Shown: positions 24,779 through 26,002 of the stretch, piece after piece | Layout: each line of letters opens with the position of its first letter | How positions within the stretch are numbered: the first letter of the stretch is position 1 | NCBI GenBank assembly: GCA_026419775.2 | Contig: JAOPGA020000081.1 | Location: 1 to 26,002 of the forward strand | DNA length: 26,002 bases | DNA from: Acrasis kona | Lineage: Eukaryota > Heterolobosea > Eutetramitea > Acrasida > Acrasidae | Direction: 5' to 3' | Position numbers and translations under genes: made by a program | Notes under the pieces: generated by a model | The model's database searches: none | Told to the model about the DNA's origin: nothing | Seen by the model: the letters and a program-made list of their open reading frames with translations, nothing else

Positions 24779-26002
24779 ATGACAACAAAGGCACAGGTCA
24801 TTGCGTGGGTTGCAAAGATTGAAAAGCAGATGAAAAAGGACAAAGTCTCCTCGGGCCACAAGGAGTTCGAAAGTTACAGACAGGTGCTCGTGTACTTCCG
24901 TGACAATAAAGACAAAATGACCAGCTCAGAAGTAAGTCTTTATACTCTCTTTCTAAACTTTAGTTTGAATCATTTTGCAAACAAGCATTCAGCGAGAATT
25001 ACGTTGAATATGCTAGAGAAAACATGACTTGGAAGAGATTCCGTGCAATAGAGCTCCCCCATTTGTCCCAGGATGTTACGTCCACAGAGCAAGTCGTAAT
25101 AGAGCCTGTGATCCAGAACACCACGGAACAAGAAACGCGGCAGGCTACACATACAGAGGAAGTCCGTGGTCGAGCAAGATCATACAGAGCAAGTCGTAAT
25201 TGAGCCTGTGATCCAGAACACCACGGGACAAGAAACGCGGCAGGCTACACATACAGAGGAAGTTGTGGTCGAGCAAGAAACACAGCAGGCCATATCTATT
25301 GAGCCTGTAACTACCACCATCCCTACACCCACCCCAGTAAGTCGTAATTATATACCCCATTAACCTGTTTTTCAGTCATTTGATGTGCTTTTCCAGGAAC
25401 TCCTTTACCTGCATGGACGTTTGGCGAGGATGGAGCTCGACGGAGATGACTTGAGGGAACAGCTGGCGAGGACAAGGTTGGACGGAGATCAACTTAGAGC
25501 TCGTTTGACAAGCACGGAACTCGACGGAGATCAACTCAGAGCTCGTTTGGCAAGGACGGAACTCGACGGAAATGAGTTGAGGGAACAGCTGGTGAGGACA
25601 AGGTTGGACGGAGACCAACTCAGAGCTCGTTTGGCAAGCACGGAACTCGACGGAAATGAGTTGAGGGAACAGCTGGTGAGGACAAGGTTGGACGGAGACC
25701 AACTCAGAGCTCGTTTGACAAGGACGGAAACTCGACGGAAATGAGTTGAGAGGACAGCTGGTGAGAATGGAAAATAATAATTTGGATATTTTTAACCACA
25801 ACCACACTAGAATCTCGAACCTTGAGACAAGGCTCCATAGAGTGGAGCTTCAATTGTCAAACACGACAATTATTCTCGCCATAGGCCAGATCATGTACAT
25901 CCTGAAAACTGCATGTGAAAAGGCCTATTATTTCCTCAACCAAGGGGTGTTTCCGCGAGACGTCAAGTTCCTCCGGCCATCCAAGATCCAGGCCATCCAA
26001 GC
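24779..26002 (+). CDS. Repeat-containing coiled-coil protein, three exons, open at the window end
   Basis: ATG 24779 starts exon 1 ('MTTKAQVIAWVAKIEKQMKK'), ending at 24931. A 32-nt intron (24932-24963, GTAAGT, TCTAAAC, TTTAG) joins in phase 0 to exon 2 ('FESFCKQAFSENYVEYAREN'). Exon 2 then holds a 33-residue repeat ('EQVVIEPVIQNTTGQETRQA') in two copies and a Pro/Thr hinge. A 39-nt intron (25337-25375) leads, again in phase 0, to exon 3. This carries seven full and one partial copy of a 14-residue coiled-coil unit (LDGDQLRARLARTE type), then 'LDIFNHNHTRISNLETRL', a hydrophobic helix near 'TTIILAIGQIMYIL' and 'LNQGVFPRDVKFLRPSKIQ' to the edge. Two single-base gains break the frame: an extra C at 25164-25165 and an extra A in 25728-25730. 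The repeats show the expected spacing, so these are recent mutations or errors. Exons 2 and 3 are clearly richer in G and C than their surroundings. No family is recognised. Confidence 0.7.
25084..25281 (+). repeat. 99-bp coding repeat, two copies
   Basis: 25084-25183 and 25184-25281 match closely. The first copy is 100 bases long because of one extra C at 25164-25165 (gaagtccgtggtc against gaagttgtggtc). A 99-base unit is 33 codons, so the duplication was made in frame and the extra base came later. Confidence 0.85.
25418..25766 (+). repeat. 42-bp tandem repeat encoding a coiled coil
   Basis: Full units begin at 25436, 25478, 25520, 25562, 25604, 25646 and 25688, with a last partial unit at 25731, one base late because of the extra A. 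Two alternating unit types occur: 'ctcgacgga...gagttgagg' and 'ttggacgga...caactcaga'. The alternation suggests that the array grew by duplication of a two-unit block of 84 bp. Confidence 0.9.

Noticed and set aside
25376-25807. Minus-strand repetitive ORF
   Set aside because: Mirror of the 42-bp coding repeats; the plus strand has frame-verified introns and coiled-coil periodicity.
1-26002. CRISPR arrays, rRNA or tRNA genes, bacterial operons
   Set aside because: No regularly spaced short repeats of CRISPR type, no recognisable rRNA or tRNA sequence, and the introns and LINE/DIRS elements show the DNA is eukaryotic.

Overview
The window is eukaryotic nuclear DNA from an unidentified species. 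It is AT-rich and gene-poor, contains scattered N bases, and is dominated by decayed mobile elements of several classes. Three introns supported by reading frame are very short: 37 nt at 16348-16384, 32 nt at 24932-24963 and 39 nt at 25337-25375. Each has a GTAAGT donor, a TAAT/TAAA/TAAC-like branch region and a TTTAG or TTTCAG acceptor. This points to a compact-intron eukaryote, but I cannot name the lineage.

Layout. 1-1044: unassigned sequence, then a 5'-truncated C-terminal piece of a GH31 alpha-glucosidase. 1060-2855: a PIF/Harbinger-like DDE transposase remnant (+) with a divergent charged accessory gene (-). 3089-6236: a small unknown exon, a foldback repeat, a Crypton-like tyrosine recombinase (+) that has lost its catalytic tyrosine through a one-base frameshift, and a convergent acidic protein gene (-). 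6237-7480: weak minus-strand exons. 7481-12130: a DIRS-order retrotransposon of Ngaro/PAT type with split direct repeats, Gag (SAP-like region and CCHC knuckle), RT/RNase H and tyrosine recombinase. 12131-14876: mostly non-coding, with weak exons. 14877-16600: a divergent pair, one nuclear-type charged protein (-) and one protein with a possible PD-(D/E)XK nuclease core (+). 17131-19796: a 50-codon ORF cut by a 5'-truncated LINE with a 16-bp target-site duplication, then a longer decayed LINE of the same broad family; a third fragment lies at 21457-21691. 19961-23706: small unknown genes and a broken, unrecognised coding region. 23853-24344: an intact secreted cysteine-rich protein. 24779-26002: a spliced coiled-coil protein gene with 99-bp and 42-bp repeats, open at the window end.

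Two kinds of damage recur. Most frame breaks are single-base length changes, often in short homopolymers, including four successive ones in the retrotransposon. Assembly error is therefore a serious alternative to true decay. Separately, many nonsense codons sit where CGA, CAA or CAG is expected, the signature of C-to-T change in transposon DNA. The best candidates for something undescribed are the recombinase plus convergent acidic gene (3454-6236) and the possible nuclease plus divergent partner (14877-16600).
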